Source: an uncultured Curtobacterium sp.
GTDB lineage: Bacteria; Actinomycetota; Actinomycetes; Actinomycetales; Microbacteriaceae
Length of the DNA stretch: 28,803 nt
Reading direction: 5' to 3'
Assembly: GCA_913774725.1 (NCBI GenBank)
Contig: CAJYIG010000145.1
Span: 1-28,803 of the forward strand
Below the pieces are notes generated by a model that saw only the letters and a program-made list of their open reading frames with translations, had not been told where the DNA came from and did no database searches. Positions 7,297 to 15,142 of this stretch are shown here, piece by piece. The position numbers and the translations under genes are program-made. Each line of letters opens with the position of its first letter. Position 1 is the first letter of the stretch.

Positions 7297-8447
7297 CCGA
7301 CACGACCGCAGCCACCGGGACCCCCGCGGTCGACGGTGCCCGTCGCACCGGTCCGGTCGGCGTCGGTGTCATCGGCGCCGGCGTCATCTCGGACCAGTAC
7401 CTGTCGAACCTCACGGTGTTCCCCGACGTCGAGGTCCGCTTCATCGCCGACATCGACGTGCCCCGTGCCGCCGCCCAGGCCGAGAAGTGGGGCGTCGCCG
7501 GGTCCGGCTCGGTCGAGCAGCTCCTCGCCGACGACGACATCGAGATCGTCGTCAACCTGACGATTCCCGCCGCGCACGTCGAGGTCGCCCTGCAGGTGCT
7601 CGCCGCCGGCAAGCACGTCTGGGGGGAGAAGCCCTACGCGCTCGACCGTGCCAGTGCCGCCGTGCTCCGCGACGCGGCACGTGCCGCGGGCAAGACCGTG
7701 AGCGTGGCCCCGGACACGTTCCTCGGCGCCGGGCTCCAGACCGCGCTCCGCGTCGTCCGCGAGGGTCGGATCGGCACTCCGCTCAACGGCCTGACGCTGT
7801 TCCAGAGCCCCGGCCCGGAGTCGTGGCACCCGAGCCCCGAGTTCCTCTTCGCACACGGGGCCGGACCGCTGTTCGACATCGGCCCGTACTACATCACGAC
7901 CCTCGTGCAGGCGTTCGGACCGGTCGCGAAGGTCACCGCCACGGCGTCGAGGGCCCGTGCCACCCGGACGATCGGCTCAGGCCCGAAGGCCGGCACCGAG
8001 TTCCCCGTCGAGGTCCCGACGAACCACTCCGCGCTCATCCAGTTCGAGCACGGCGGGAGCGCGCAGAGCGTGTTCTCGTTCGAGTCGGACCGCGGTCGCA
8101 CCGGTTTCGTCGAGATCGCGGGGGAGACCGGCACGGTCGTGTTCCCCGACCCGAACAACTTCGACGGCGACACCGAGCTGTACGCGCACGGCGCCGAGGA
8201 GCCCGAGACCGTCCCCGCGGTCGGCTCCACCTACTCGCGCGGCACCGGCGTGGTCGACCTGGCTCGTTCGCTCCGCGCCGGCGAGGAGAACCGGGTCCCC
8301 GGCGCCCTCGCCTTCCACGTCCTCGACGTCATGGTCTCCATCGCCGAGGCAGCCGAACGTGGTGAGACCGTGCTCGTGGAGAGCACCGTCGAACCCTCTC
8401 CGACCCTCCCCGAGGGCTGGGACCCCGCGGCGTCCACCCTGTCCTGA
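7293..8447 (+). CDS. Gfo/Idh/MocA family NAD(P)-dependent oxidoreductase
   Basis: A protein of 384 residues. The Rossmann nucleotide-binding loop GVGVIGAGVISDQY starts near residue 23 after a short flexible leader. The family signature GEKPYA holds the active-site lysine (Lys113 of EKP), and the C-terminal substrate-binding domain includes GPLFDIGPYYI, where the GG.l.DiG-type motif contributes catalytic Asp and the nearby His/Tyr position is Tyr-Tyr. These enzymes oxidise or reduce sugars and polyols such as inositol, glucose or 1,5-anhydro sugars. Coupling by ATGA overlap to the upstream isomerase, plus the downstream sugar importer, suggests the two enzymes process the imported sugar. The substrate is not known. 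Confidence 0.9.
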   Translation: MTDTTAATGTPAVDGARRTGPVGVGVIGAGVISDQYLSNLTVFPDVEVRFIADIDVPRAAAQAEKWGVAGSGSVEQLLADDDIEIVVNLTIPAAHVEVALQVLAAGKHVWGEKPYALDRASAAVLRDAARAAGKTVSVAPDTFLGAGLQTALRVVREGRIGTPLNGLTLFQSPGPESWHPSPEFLFAHGAGPLFDIGPYYITTLVQAFGPVAKVTATASRARATRTIGSGPKAGTEFPVEVPTNHSALIQFEHGGSAQSVFSFESDRGRTGFVEIAGETGTVVFPDPNNFDGDTELYAHGAEEPETVPAVGSTYSRGTGVVDLARSLRAGEENRVPGALAFHVLDVMVSIAEAAERGETVLVESTVEPSPTLPEGWDPAASTLS

Positions 8448-8466
8448 CGGACGGCGCCGGCCGGAC

Positions 8467-8484
8467 CCGTCCGACGACGGACGG
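8467..8484 (+). repeat. Intercistronic hairpin before the sugar-binding protein gene
   Basis: A perfect 7-bp stem (8467-8473 with 8478-8484, loop ACGA) sits in the 138-bp gap between the oxidoreductase and the binding-protein gene. No U tract follows. It may set mRNA processing or stability within the operon. Confidence 0.45.
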
Positions 8485-8585
8485 ACACCTGGCCGGGACA
8501 CCGCACCACACAGCAGCACCCGACAGCACGACCAGTACCACGCACCACCTCCTGCACCACCTCAACGACGAGAAAGTAGAGAGTC

Positions 8586-9887
8586 ATGCGCACTGCCATC
8601 CGCGCACTGGCCATCACCGCGGCCGCGGCACTCACCGTGACCGGCCTCGCAGCCTGCTCCTCGGGTTCGTCCGGTTCGTCCGGCGACTCGAAGACGCTCA
8701 CCTACTGGGCGTCCAACCAGGGCACGTCCCTGCAGAACGACAAGGAGGTGCTCACCCCCGTCCTCGAGAAGTTCACGAAGGAGACCGGGATCAAGGTGAA
8801 CCTCCAGGTCATCGGTTGGAACGACCTGCAGACGAAGATCACCACCGCCGTCACCTCGGGTCAGGGCCCGGACGTGGTCAACATCGGCAACACCTGGGCG
8901 ACCTCGCTCCAGGCCACCGGCGCCTTCCAGGAGTTCGGTGACTCGGAGATGAAGGCGATCGGCGGTGCCGACAAGTTCGGCAAGGTCGCGCTCTCCACCG
9001 GCGGTGCCCCCGGCAAGACCGTCACGAGCGTCCCGCTCTACGGTCTCGCCTACGGCCTGTACTACAACAAGCAGATGTTCCAGGACGCCGGTCTCCAGGC
9101 ACCCACCACGTGGGAGGAACTGACGGCGGACGCCAAGAAGCTCACCACGGGCGACCAGTACGGCTTCACCATCGCCGGCGGGTCGTACACCGAGAACGCC
9201 CACTTCGCGTTCATCAACTCGGCGCAGAACGGTGGCGAGTGGTTCGACAAGGACGGCAAGCCGACCTTCACCGAGAAGGCGAACGTCGACGGCATCAAGC
9301 GCTACCTCGACCTGATGCAGTCGGACAAGGTCGTCAACACCTCGAACGCCCAGTACGACAACGGCACGCAGGCGGTCTCGGACTTCGCGAACAAGAAGGC
9401 CGCGATGATGCTGACGCAGAACAACGCGAACGCCACCATCACGTCCAACGGCATGTCCGCCGACCAGTTCGGCGTGGTGCCCTTCCCGGCACCCGAGGGC
9501 GCGAAGGACATCGCGTCCTTCCCGGCCGGCATCAACCTGTCGATCTTCAAGAACACGAAGAACAAGGACGGCGCGCTCGAGTTCGTGAAGTTCATGACGA
9601 GCGAGTCGACGCAGAGCACGCTCGACAAGCCGTACTCGGCGCTGCCGGTGCTCGCCTCCGCTGCCGACTCGGTCACCGACGAGCAGACGAAGACGTTCCT
9701 CGACATCTACAACAACAAGGCGAAGCCGCTCCCGCTGGTGCCCGCCGAGGACCAGTTCGAGTCGACGGTCGGCAAGGCGATGAACGACATGTTCGCCAAG
9801 ATCGCCACCGGCGGCACGGTGTCCGACAGCGACATCAAGACGGCCCTGCAGACCGCGCAGGACCAGGTCTCGCAGTCGGTCGGCTAG
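8586..9887 (+). CDS. ABC sugar transporter, extracellular substrate-binding lipoprotein
   Basis: A protein of 433 residues. It begins with a lipoprotein signal peptide: positive n-region (MRTAIR), hydrophobic stretch, and lipobox LAAC with the lipidated cysteine at residue 24, followed by a Ser/Gly linker. The mature part is a family 1 (MalE-like) sugar-binding fold: KTLTYWASNQGTSLQNDKEV, then VTSGQGPDVVNIGNTWATSL, then VPLYGLAYGLYYNKQMFQDAGLQAPTTWEEL (split here; residues ~140-180) and WKAPTTWEEL-like features typical of carbohydrate binders. It would capture the sugar outside the membrane for the two permeases downstream. A purine-rich run (GTAGAGAG) just before ATG 8586 is the ribosome site. 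It is flanked by hairpins, as is common where the binding protein must outnumber the permeases. Confidence 0.92.
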   Translation: MRTAIRALAITAAAALTVTGLAACSSGSSGSSGDSKTLTYWASNQGTSLQNDKEVLTPVLEKFTKETGIKVNLQVIGWNDLQTKITTAVTSGQGPDVVNIGNTWATSLQATGAFQEFGDSEMKAIGGADKFGKVALSTGGAPGKTVTSVPLYGLAYGLYYNKQMFQDAGLQAPTTWEELTADAKKLTTGDQYGFTIAGGSYTENAHFAFINSAQNGGEWFDKDGKPTFTEKANVDGIKRYLDLMQSDKVVNTSNAQYDNGTQAVSDFANKKAAMMLTQNNANATITSNGMSADQFGVVPFPAPEGAKDIASFPAGINLSIFKNTKNKDGALEFVKFMTSESTQSTLDKPYSALPVLASAADSVTDEQTKTFLDIYNNKAKPLPLVPAEDQFESTVGKAMNDMFAKIATGGTVSDSDIKTALQTAQDQVSQSVG

Positions 9888-9895
9888 TCGGCCCG

Positions 9896-9934
9896 GAGGC
9901 CCGGGGTGCGTCCGCAGGACGCGCCCCGGGCCTC
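9896..9934 (+). terminator. Strong hairpin after the binding-protein gene, probable partial terminator or 3' stabiliser
   Basis: Eighteen paired positions (9896-9913 with 9917-9934) include one T-G pair and close on a 3-nt loop, GCA. It starts 9 bp after the stop codon and has no U tract. Its place between the binding protein and the permeases suggests differential expression within one operon. Confidence 0.65.
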
Positions 9935-9963
9935 GCCCCTCCACACCCGGCCCCGTGCCGGGG

Positions 9964-9981
9964 GTGAGCCGATCGGCTCAC
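9964..9981. repeat. Perfect 18-bp palindrome between binding-protein and permease genes
   Basis: GTGAGCCGATCGGCTCAC reads identically on both strands. As DNA it could be an operator for a dimeric regulator; as RNA it folds into a 7-bp stem with a GATC loop. It lies 80 bp before the first permease ATG. I cannot tell the two roles apart from sequence. Confidence 0.5.
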
Positions 9982-10060
9982 GCTGGTCGATCCTCCAGGC
10001 CGCTGCCACGGCCCGGCGGACGACGCACCCGATCCCGTCATCGCCGGAAGGCCACCACCC

Positions 10061-11056
10061 ATGACCACCTCGGTCCTGCCCGACTCCGAGCGCATCGACC
10101 TGACCCGTACGAAGGCCCCGACCCTGTCGGGGCCGCAGCCGGGTCGGAAGCCGAAGCGCCACTGGCTGCCGTACGCACTCGTCGCACCCGCCGTCCTGTT
10201 CGAGCTGCTGATCCACATCGTGCCGATGCTCACCGGCATCTGGATCTCGTTCGTCCAGCTCACCAAGTACTTCATCGCGAACTGGGGTGCCGCGCCCTTC
10301 GCCGGGCTGCGCAACTACTCGGTCGCGATCGACTTCGACCAGGCCATCGGCAAGGGCGTCCTCAACTCGTTCCTCATCACCTGCGGCTACACGATCATCG
10401 TCGTCGCACTGGCGTGGACCTTCGGCATGGCCGCGGCGGTCGCACTGCAGAAGCCGTTCAAGGGACGCGGGCTCTTCCGCACGCTGTTCCTCGTGCCCTA
10501 CGCGCTGCCGATGTACGCCGGCATCATCACCTGGAAGTTCATGTTCCAGCGGGACTCGGGCGCCGTGAACCACGTCCTCGTCGACCAGCTCGGGCTGTTC
10601 GGCGGGCAGGGGCCCTTCTGGCTGATCGGCTCGAACGCGTTCGTGTCCGTCGTGGTCGTCGCGATCTGGAAGACCTGGCCGTTCGCGTTCCTCATGCTCA
10701 TGGCCGGCCTGCAGTCGGTGCCGAACGATGTCTACGAGGCCGCCTCGGTCGACGGCGCGAAGCCGTTCCGGCAGTGGCGCTCGATCACGCTGCCGATGGT
10801 CCGCCCGGTCAACGTGACGCTCGTGCTCGTGATGTTCCTCTGGACGTTCAACGACTTCAACACGCCCTACGTGCTGTTCGGCTCGACCGCGCAGCCGCCG
10901 GCCGCCGACCTGCTCAGCTTCCACATCTACAACGCGTCGTTCATCACCTGGAACTTCGGCTCCGGTGCCGCGATGAGCGTCCTGCTCCTGCTCTTCCTGC
11001 TCATCGTCACGGGCATCTACCTGGCCGTGACCAACCGGAGGTCCGTCCGTGCGTGA
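10061..11056 (+). CDS. ABC sugar transporter permease (MalF/UgpA-like)
   Basis: A protein of 331 residues with six predicted membrane spans after a ~28-residue cytoplasmic tail. The first span is LPYALVAPAVLFELLIHIVPMLTGI (residues ~31-53, written with its start and end only as a guide). The binding-protein-dependent transport signature (EAA loop) reads YEAASVDGAKPFRQWRSITL with P following, near residues 226-246; it contacts the ATPase. The protein pairs with the next gene product to form the channel. ATG 10061 has GGAAGG about 10 nt upstream. The stop codon overlaps the next gene by 8 bp. Confidence 0.93.
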   Translation: MTTSVLPDSERIDLTRTKAPTLSGPQPGRKPKRHWLPYALVAPAVLFELLIHIVPMLTGIWISFVQLTKYFIANWGAAPFAGLRNYSVAIDFDQAIGKGVLNSFLITCGYTIIVVALAWTFGMAAAVALQKPFKGRGLFRTLFLVPYALPMYAGIITWKFMFQRDSGAVNHVLVDQLGLFGGQGPFWLIGSNAFVSVVVVAIWKTWPFAFLMLMAGLQSVPNDVYEAASVDGAKPFRQWRSITLPMVRPVNVTLVLVMFLWTFNDFNTPYVLFGSTAQPPAADLLSFHIYNASFITWNFGSGAAMSVLLLLFLLIVTGIYLAVTNRRSVRA

Positions 11057-11888
11057 AACAATGGGCGCCAAGTCCTTCAAGGTCGTCACGATCGTCCTGC
11101 TGACGCTGTTCACGGTCGTGCCGCTCTACGTGATGATCACCACGGCGATGAAGCCGCTCGGAGACGTGCAGAACAACTTCACGTGGATCCCGACGACCAT
11201 CACCTTCCAGCCGTTCATCGACATGTGGTCCACGGTGCCGCTCGCGAAGTACTTCGTGAACTCGCTCGTGGTCTGCACGATCGCGACGCTGTTCTCGCTG
11301 ATCATCGCGACCTTCGCCGCCTACGGCGTGTCGCGGTGGAACTTCCGGGGCAAGAGCACCTTCACCACGGCGGTGCTCTCCACCCAGATGTTCCCGGGCG
11401 TGCTGTTCCTGCTGCCGCTGTTCCTCATCTTCACGAACCTCGGCAACGCGCTCGGCATCCAGCTCGTCGGGTCGTGGCTCGGGCTGATCATCACCTACCT
11501 GACGTTCACGCTGCCGTTCTCGATCTGGATGCTCTCGGGCTACTTCGAGACCATCCCGCGCGAGCTCGACGAGGCCGCGATGGTCGACGGTTCCGGTCCG
11601 ATGGGCGCGCTGTTCCGGGTCATCCTGCCCTCGGCCCGCCCGGGACTCGTCGCGGTCGGCATCTACTCGTTTATGACCGCGTGGGGCGAGGTCCTCTTCG
11701 CCTCGGTGATGACGAACGGCGACGGGCAGCTGCTCGCGAACGGTCTGCAGCAGTACTCCACGCAGACGAACGTGTACTGGAACCAGATCATGGCGGCGTC
11801 GCTCGTCGTGTCGATCCCGGTCGTGGTGGCGTTCCTCATCGTGCAGCGCCAGTTCGTGGCCGGTCTGACCGCGGGCGCGGTGAAGTAG
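11049..11888 (+). CDS. ABC sugar transporter permease (MalG/UgpE-like)
   Basis: A protein of 279 residues with six membrane spans, the usual size for the second permease of a CUT1-type importer. The EAA loop is ELDEAAMVDGSGPMGALFRV followed by ILPSARPGL (about residues 174-202). GTG 11049 is preferred because GGAGGT (11037-11042) lies 6 nt upstream and the resulting 8-bp overlap with the previous gene implies translational coupling; ATG 11061 is an alternative four codons later. No ATPase gene follows. Members of this class in actinobacteria often use a shared MsiK-type ATPase encoded elsewhere. Confidence 0.93.
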   Translation: MRETMGAKSFKVVTIVLLTLFTVVPLYVMITTAMKPLGDVQNNFTWIPTTITFQPFIDMWSTVPLAKYFVNSLVVCTIATLFSLIIATFAAYGVSRWNFRGKSTFTTAVLSTQMFPGVLFLLPLFLIFTNLGNALGIQLVGSWLGLIITYLTFTLPFSIWMLSGYFETIPRELDEAAMVDGSGPMGALFRVILPSARPGLVAVGIYSFMTAWGEVLFASVMTNGDGQLLANGLQQYSTQTNVYWNQIMAASLVVSIPVVVAFLIVQRQFVAGLTAGAVK

Positions 11889-11917
11889 GGGGAGCGCAGT
11901 TTCCGCTCGGGCAGTTC

Positions 11918-11970
11918 CGCGAAAGCGACAGATCTGCGGCAACGGTTGCCGGAGATCTGTCGCTTCCGCG
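11918..11970 (+). terminator. 53-nt nearly perfect inverted repeat after the permease genes
   Basis: The arms fold as 4 bp, one A-C mismatch, 13 bp (11923-11935 with 11953-11965), one G-G mismatch, then 6 bp, closing on a 3-nt CGG loop at 11943-11945. It starts 30 bp after the permease stop and ends 20 bp before the next start. Termination of the transport operon is the simplest reading; no U tract is present. Confidence 0.65.
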
Positions 11971-11989
11971 TACCGGACAGGATGGACGC

Positions 11990-12973
11990 ATGACAGCGAC
12001 ACGCGGGCGGCAACTGCTGCCGGGACAGACCAGCCGGGTGCACGTGTACGAAGTGGCCTCGCGGACGAGTCGGCTCGTGTTCGAGTCGGACACGGTGCTC
12101 GTCGAGGCGCCGAACGTCCTCGACGACCACACGCTCGTGCTGAACGGCGGCGGTGACCTCTGGCTGCTGCCGCTCCCGGAGGCCGACGACGACCGCGTGC
12201 TCGACGAGACCGCGCTCGTGCCCGTGCCGATGCCCGGGGTCGACGAGATCAACAACGACCACGTGCTCGACCCGTCGGGGGAGTCCGTCGTCGTGAGTGC
12301 CCGCGACGGTGAGCTGTACCGCGTGCCGCTGCCCGAGGGTGGCTCGGCCACGCGCATCACCGACACACGGGCGGCGCTGCCGATCGTGCGGAAGTACTAC
12401 CTGCACGGCATCGCGCCGGACGGCTCGACGCTCGCGGCGATCGTCGGGGAGCGAACGACGGACGGTGTCTGGACGACCGACGTCGCCCTCGTCGCCCCGG
12501 AGTCCGGAGCCACGACGTTCCTGACCCGCGACGAGCACCCGGACGACGGCTGCGCGATCACGCCGGACGGCCGGACGCTCCTGTTCAACACCGAGCGCTT
12601 CACACCGGGCACCGCCCAGCTCGCAGCGCTCCGGCTCGACGGACCCGGCAGTGCTGGCGAGGGCACCACGGGCCGCGCTGCCGCGGGCGATCCCGTGCGG
12701 ATCACCGCCGACGACCGGGTGAACTGGTTCCCACACCTGTCCCCGGACGGCGCGCACCTGCTCTACCTGTCGTACGAGCCCGGCGTGCAGGGACACCCCG
12801 CCGACCACCGGGTGGAGCTGCGGCTGCTGCCCGGGGCCCTGACGCGCGGTGCGCGGATCGCCGTCCTGCCCGAGACCCTCGTGGTGCTCGACGGCGGCCA
12901 GGGGACGGTCAACGTGCCGCCGTGGTCGCCGGACTCGCGCTGGTTCGCGTACTGCGACTACCCGGTGGCCTGA
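11990..12973 (+). CDS. TolB-like beta-propeller (WD40-like) protein
   Basis: A protein of 327 residues without signal peptide or membrane span. Repeated PD40-type blades can be seen: DHVLDPSGESVVVSARDGEL near residue 88, YYLHGIAPDGSTLAAIVGE near 137, DDGCAITPDGRTLLFNTE near 186, WFPHLSPDGAHLLYLSYE near 246 and VPPWSPDSRWFAYCDYP at the end. The fold is shared by TolB and oligogalacturonate lyase; no lyase motif is recognised with confidence. ATG 11990 is the first in-frame start after the palindrome, although the frame stays open far upstream through the permease gene. Its place right behind the sugar operon suggests a role in carbohydrate use, but this is only context. Confidence 0.75.
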   Translation: MTATRGRQLLPGQTSRVHVYEVASRTSRLVFESDTVLVEAPNVLDDHTLVLNGGGDLWLLPLPEADDDRVLDETALVPVPMPGVDEINNDHVLDPSGESVVVSARDGELYRVPLPEGGSATRITDTRAALPIVRKYYLHGIAPDGSTLAAIVGERTTDGVWTTDVALVAPESGATTFLTRDEHPDDGCAITPDGRTLLFNTERFTPGTAQLAALRLDGPGSAGEGTTGRAAAGDPVRITADDRVNWFPHLSPDGAHLLYLSYEPGVQGHPADHRVELRLLPGALTRGARIAVLPETLVVLDGGQGTVNVPPWSPDSRWFAYCDYPVA

Positions 12974-13000
12974 GCGCGTCGAGTGACCACGGTGGGCGGG

Positions 13001-13732
13001 TCAGCCCGCGTCGCCGTACGTACGACGGAGGTGCTCGGCGTAGCCGCCCGGGGTCCTGCCGGCGAAGCGCCCGCTCGTCACCACCGGGAGCTCGGTCGTC
13101 GCCCGGACGTCGAGCCCGAGCGCCCGCGCCCGTTCCACCAGCCGGACGTCCTCGTGCTCCGGGACGGGGTCGAACCCACCGAGTGCGGTGTCGGCGTCCG
13201 CGCGCACGCCGAGGTTCGCGCCGTGCACGTGCCCGAGCGTCGCCCCGGGTGGGTGCGCCGCGCGCCAGCGATCGAGCACGGCGGGCTCGAGGTCGTCGGG
13301 GTCGGGGACCACCGCGCCGACGAGCAGGTGCGCTCCGGCGAGCAGCGCGTCCACCTGCTGCACGAGCCAGTCCGGGTGGACCCGCGAGTCCGCGTCGGTG
13401 TGGGCGAACCAGTGTCGGTCGGGCGGCGACGTCCGGGCGAGCGCTCGGGCGTGCGCGGTCCCGACGGCCCGGGCACGGCCCACGCCGACGCGCGGCGACG
13501 TCCGCACGTGGAGGTGTCCGGCCCGCCACACCGGGTCGGTCTGCCGGGTCGCCTCGACGATGCCGGCGGTACCGTCGGTGCACCCGTCGAGGACGAGCGT
13601 GACGCCGGACCGTACCGACGGGTGCGCGGTGTGCAGGGTCGTGACGGCAGCGGCCAGCGCGTCGAGGGCAGCGCGCACCGTGGCCTCCTCGTCGTGGACG
13701 GGGACGACGACGTCGACGCGGGCGGCGCTCAC
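13001..13732 (-). CDS. Family 2 (GT-A fold) glycosyltransferase
   Basis: A protein of 243 residues. The GT2 core begins at once: RVDVVVPVHDEEATVRAALDAL (nucleotide-binding beta-strand region, residues ~5-24), then VTLVLDGCTDGT (residues ~44-55), and the metal-binding DxD-type motif HTDADSRVHPDWL near residue 110. No membrane segments are present, so it should be soluble or peripheral. The acceptor is unknown. GTG 13732 overlaps the last TGA of the 32-bp repeat ladder, giving a GTGA junction. It is the third gene of an operon with the flavoprotein and the PIG-L/methyltransferase fusion, and it converges on the TolB-like gene with only 27 bp between stops. Confidence 0.85.
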   Translation of the reverse strand: MSAARVDVVVPVHDEEATVRAALDALAAAVTTLHTAHPSVRSGVTLVLDGCTDGTAGIVEATRQTDPVWRAGHLHVRTSPRVGVGRARAVGTAHARALARTSPPDRHWFAHTDADSRVHPDWLVQQVDALLAGAHLLVGAVVPDPDDLEPAVLDRWRAAHPPGATLGHVHGANLGVRADADTALGGFDPVPEHEDVRLVERARALGLDVRATTELPVVTSGRFAGRTPGGYAEHLRRTYGDAG

Positions 13733-13817
13733 CGGACGAGCCCCTCGGCGCGGGAGGTGCTCACCGGACGAGCCCCTCGGCGCGGGCGGTGCTCACCGGA
13801 CGAGCCCCTCGGCGCGG
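13727..13817. repeat. 32-bp tandem repeat, three copies, at a start/stop junction
   Basis: Copies lie at 13727-13758, 13759-13790 and 13791-13817 (the last is 27 bp before it diverges). Copies 1 and 2 differ at one base (A/C at 13755/13787). Each copy contains the overlapping stop/start GTGA of the minus strand, so the amplified unit is the gene junction itself. Confidence 0.95.
13729..13796 (-). other. Two overlapping 11-codon mini-ORFs linking the methyltransferase and glycosyltransferase genes
   Basis: On the minus strand GTG 13796 opens VSTARAEGLVR and stops at 13761-13763. GTG 13764 opens VSTSRAEGLVR and stops at 13729-13731, inside the GTGA that starts the glycosyltransferase. Each mini-ORF has GAGGGG about 8 nt before the next GTG. 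Both mirror the end of the upstream protein (GRAEGLVR). They may be translated as steps of ribosome re-initiation, or may simply be a by-product of the duplication. Confidence 0.4.
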
Positions 13818-15142
13818 CCGACCGAGGTGACGGCGGGACCCGGCAGCACGCTGAGCACGAAGTCCTCCTCGACGTGGCGCACGAGCGCGGGCCGCGGCCA
13901 CCGGGCGGTGAGCCGGGCGTCCACCGTGTCACCGTCGGTCACCGCGTCGTCGTCCGGGTGACGCCAGTGACAGGCGACGAGCACGCCGTCGTCGTCGAGC
14001 GACCCGAGCACCCGGTCCACGGTGCGGTCGAGGTCGTCCGGCGACAGGTAGTAGCCGACCTCGGACAGGACGACGAGGTCCCACCGTCCGTCCGGCCACT
14101 CGGCGGGGAACGCGGCCGTCTCGAAGCGCGCGGCCGGAGCACGATGCCGAGCGCGCTCGATCGCGGCGGCTGCGACGTCCGTCCCGAGCACCGCGTCCGC
14201 GCGCTCGGTCAGTGCTGCCGTGAGCACCCCGGTGGCGCAGCCGAGCTCGAGCGCCGACCGGAAGCGGGGGCGGGGCAGCGCGGCCAGGGTGACGGCACGC
14301 TTCCGCTGCTCGTACCAGGACCCCTCGAAGTCCCACCCCTCGGGCTTCCGGGCGTAGTGCGCGTCGAAGGACTCCCGCGAGCGCGAGCGCAGCGGCGCGA
14401 ACAGCCACTCCTCGGCGCGCAGGTGGTGTCCTGCGTGGCGGTCGTCGACGATCGCCTCGTCCCCGGGCGCGTCGGACAGCGGCTCCGTCTGCGACGGGTA
14501 CGCGGCCAGCGCCCGGGCCTTCCGGTCGCGGACGTCGGCGTCGAGGACGAGTGCGCGGGCGCGGTCCCACGGCATGGCGCGAGCAGCGGGGTCGTCCCAG
14601 TGCCAGGCCCACACCGGGTAGGCGAGCAGCTCCGTACCCGGCGTCGCGGCGACCACCTGCTCCGCGACCTCGCCGGCGACCCGGTGGTCGCGGTGCCCGT
14701 CCCCGCGCCACGGCGCGACCACGAGCATCGGACGCGGGGCCCCGGCGAGCCGGTGCTCGAGCGCGGCGCGCAGCACCTCCGCGTGCTCGCGCACCGCACC
14801 GTCGGGGACGTCGAGCTCGGTGGCGCCGGCGGTCGGGTGCAGCACCCGCAGCGCGGCCCGGAACTCGGCCGACCGGCGCGCTGCCAGGTCGGTGGGTGTC
14901 GCGGTGGGGGAGTCGGGGTGGGAGCGCTCGCCGCGGGTGACGAGGAGCACGTGCACGGGGAGGGCCGCGGCGGCGGTCGCGATGAGCCCGCCGGCGCCGA
15001 GGGTCTCGTCGTCCGGGTGCGGCGCGACGACGACCACGGCACCGACGCCCCGGAGGTCGACCGGGGCCGCGAGCACCGAGCGGAGGAACGCCGTCCACGC
15101 CGCGGGGTCCGTGCCGGGCTCGCGGTGGTCGAAGCTCACCAT
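13793..15142 (-). CDS. Fused PIG-L family deacetylase / class I SAM-dependent methyltransferase (NodS-like)
   Basis: A protein of 449 residues with two domains. Residues ~33-250 form a PIG-L/LmbE deacetylase: PHPDDE at 41-46 (His42, Asp44, Asp45 of the zinc site and base) and GHRDHR at 149-154 (His150, Asp152, His153). Residues ~255-440 are a methyltransferase related to NodS: WDFEGSWYEQRKRAVTLAAL at 270-289, SAM loop LELGCATG at 298-305, and LVVLSEVGYYL further on. PIG-L enzymes remove acetyl from N-acetylglucosamine derivatives; NodS N-methylates a deacetylated chito-oligosaccharide. Deacetylation followed by N-methylation of the same amino sugar is therefore an attractive but unproven reading. 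ATG 15142 is used; GTG 15139 is equally possible and would form a GTGA overlap with the flavoprotein stop. An open frame continues upstream on this strand but is a shadow. Confidence 0.88.
   Translation of the reverse strand: MVSFDHREPGTDPAAWTAFLRSVLAAPVDLRGVGAVVVVAPHPDDETLGAGGLIATAAAALPVHVLLVTRGERSHPDSPTATPTDLAARRSAEFRAALRVLHPTAGATELDVPDGAVREHAEVLRAALEHRLAGAPRPMLVVAPWRGDGHRDHRVAGEVAEQVVAATPGTELLAYPVWAWHWDDPAARAMPWDRARALVLDADVRDRKARALAAYPSQTEPLSDAPGDEAIVDDRHAGHHLRAEEWLFAPLRSRSRESFDAHYARKPEGWDFEGSWYEQRKRAVTLAALPRPRFRSALELGCATGVLTAALTERADAVLGTDVAAAAIERARHRAPAARFETAAFPAEWPDGRWDLVVLSEVGYYLSPDDLDRTVDRVLGSLDDDGVLVACHWRHPDDDAVTDGDTVDARLTARWPRPALVRHVEEDFVLSVLPGPAVTSVGRAEGLVR

Noticed and set aside
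13727..13817. CRISPR array
   Set aside because: The repeats are directly adjacent with no spacers between them, and no cas genes are present.
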